A DNA stretch of 6,427 nucleotides from an uncultured Ruminococcus sp. (GTDB lineage: Bacteria > Bacillota > Clostridia > Oscillospirales > CAG-272), in the NCBI GenBank assembly GCA_902782785.1, contig CACZOH010000286.1:1-6427 (forward strand), written 5' to 3'. The notes below the pieces were generated by a model. It saw only the letters and a list, made by a program, of their open reading frames with translations, did not search any database and was not told the DNA's origin. The position numbers and the translations under genes are program-made. Positions 5,722-6,427 of this stretch are shown in pieces. The first letter of the stretch is position 1, and the number at the start of each line of letters is the position of its first letter.

Positions 5722-6427
5722 ATGGCAAAAATCATAGGTATAGATTTAGGTACGACAAACTCTTGTGTCGCGGTATATGAAGGCGGTGAGCCCACCGTTA
5801 TACCGAACCCCGAAGGAATGAGAACTACTCCGTCCGTCGTGGCGTTCAAGAAAACGGGCGAAAGAATAGTCGGCGCGTCTGCAAAAAACCAGGCGATAAC
5901 AAACCCCGACAGAACGGTAATGTCCATAAAACGCGAAATGGGTACCGCGCATAAGGTAACCATAGACGGCAAATCATACACGCCGCAGGAAATTTCGGCA
6001 ATGATCCTGAAGAAATTGAAGGACGACGCGGAAGCGTACCTCGGAACTACGGTATCCCAGGCGGTCATCACCGTTCCGGCATACTTCACGGATGCGCAGA
6101 GACAGGCGACAAAGGACGCCGGTAAGATAGCGGGTCTTGAAGTTTTGAGAATAATCAACGAGCCGACGGCGGCTGCGCTCGCATACGGCGTTGACAAGGA
6201 CAATACCGAACAGAAGATAATCATATACGACCTGGGCGGCGGTACGTTCGATGTCTCTATACTTGAGATAAGCGACGGCGTCGTGGAAGTTCTTTCCACC
6301 GCTGGCAACAACCGTCTGGGCGGCGACGACTTCGATAACAGGATAATCAACTGGATGGTCGATACGTTCAAGGCCGAGAACGGCATAGACCTCAGATCCG
6401 ATAAAATGGCGATGCAGAGACTCAAGG
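5722..6427 (+). CDS. dnaK: Chaperone DnaK (Hsp70), 5' part only
   Basis: The first 235 codons of the ATP-dependent Hsp70 chaperone; the frame runs off the window. The visible part is most of the nucleotide-binding domain. It shows signature 1 (IGIDLGTTNS, 5-14), the catalytic lysine K70, the connect-1 region INEPTAAALAYG (145-156) and the phosphate-binding signature DLGGGTFD (170-177). E147 and T175 match E. coli E171 and T199, while K70 keeps its E. coli number, so exactly 24 residues are missing between about residues 70 and 147. This is the Gram-positive-type DnaK lacking the proteobacterial insertion. The ATG at 5722 is preceded by GGAGG (5708-5712) with 9-nt spacing. The gene is third in the CIRCE-controlled operon; dnaJ is a common next gene but lies outside the window. 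Confidence 0.98.
   Translation, partial: MAKIIGIDLGTTNSCVAVYEGGEPTVIPNPEGMRTTPSVVAFKKTGERIVGASAKNQAITNPDRTVMSIKREMGTAHKVTIDGKSYTPQEISAMILKKLKDDAEAYLGTTVSQAVITVPAYFTDAQRQATKDAGKIAGLEVLRIINEPTAAALAYGVDKDNTEQKIIIYDLGGGTFDVSILEISDGVVEVLSTAGNNRLGGDDFDNRIINWMVDTFKAENGIDLRSDKMAMQRLK

Noticed and set aside
5451..6425. Long open frame (324 codons) on the minus strand opposite grpE/dnaK
   Set aside because: Antisense open frames over dnaK are a known artefact of its codon pattern; the plus strand codes for clear GrpE and DnaK, and the minus frame shows no family features.

Overview
The window looks like chromosomal DNA from an anaerobic, low-to-mid GC Gram-positive bacterium, most likely an uncultured Clostridia (Oscillospirales- or Christensenellales-like) gut lineage. 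Four things suggest this: the hrcA-grpE-dnaK order behind a CIRCE operator; a DnaK of the Gram-positive type, lacking the roughly 24-residue insertion found in proteobacterial DnaK; strong AGGAGG-like ribosome binding sites; and a lipoprotein with a Thr/Glu-rich stalk as seen in many gut Clostridia. The lineage is inferred; no rRNA or other phylogenetic marker is present apart from the chaperone genes.

Left part (1-2533). The 3' end of an unrecognised Cys/Trp-rich gene (+ strand) converges on a large lipoprotein gene (- strand). A hairpin between them (417-445) can stop transcription in both directions. The lipoprotein appears to carry two tandem beta-propellers: an N-terminal one with five FG-GAP/VCBS calcium-type motifs, and a C-terminal five-bladed one resembling glycoside hydrolase propellers.

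Middle part (2534-3881). A renal-dipeptidase-family (M19) metallopeptidase gene lies 15 bp upstream of the lipoprotein gene on the same strand. The pair is probably one operon, read from a near-perfect sigma-A promoter (TTGACA, 17 bp, TATAAT with an extended -10 TG) at 3561-3589. A small DUF1294 membrane protein gene is transcribed divergently from the same 76-bp gap.

Right part (3882-6427). This is a classical class I heat-shock operon: promoter, CIRCE operator, hrcA (repressor), grpE (nucleotide exchange factor) and dnaK (Hsp70, cut by the window end). hrcA and grpE overlap by 8 bp, and dnaK follows grpE after 21 bp. HrcA would bind CIRCE and repress its own operon, with release on heat or protein-folding stress.

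I found no sign of a mobile element, CRISPR array, tRNA, rRNA or unknown multi-gene system. The least ordinary items are the double-propeller lipoprotein, the unrecognised left-edge protein and a few regulatory details.
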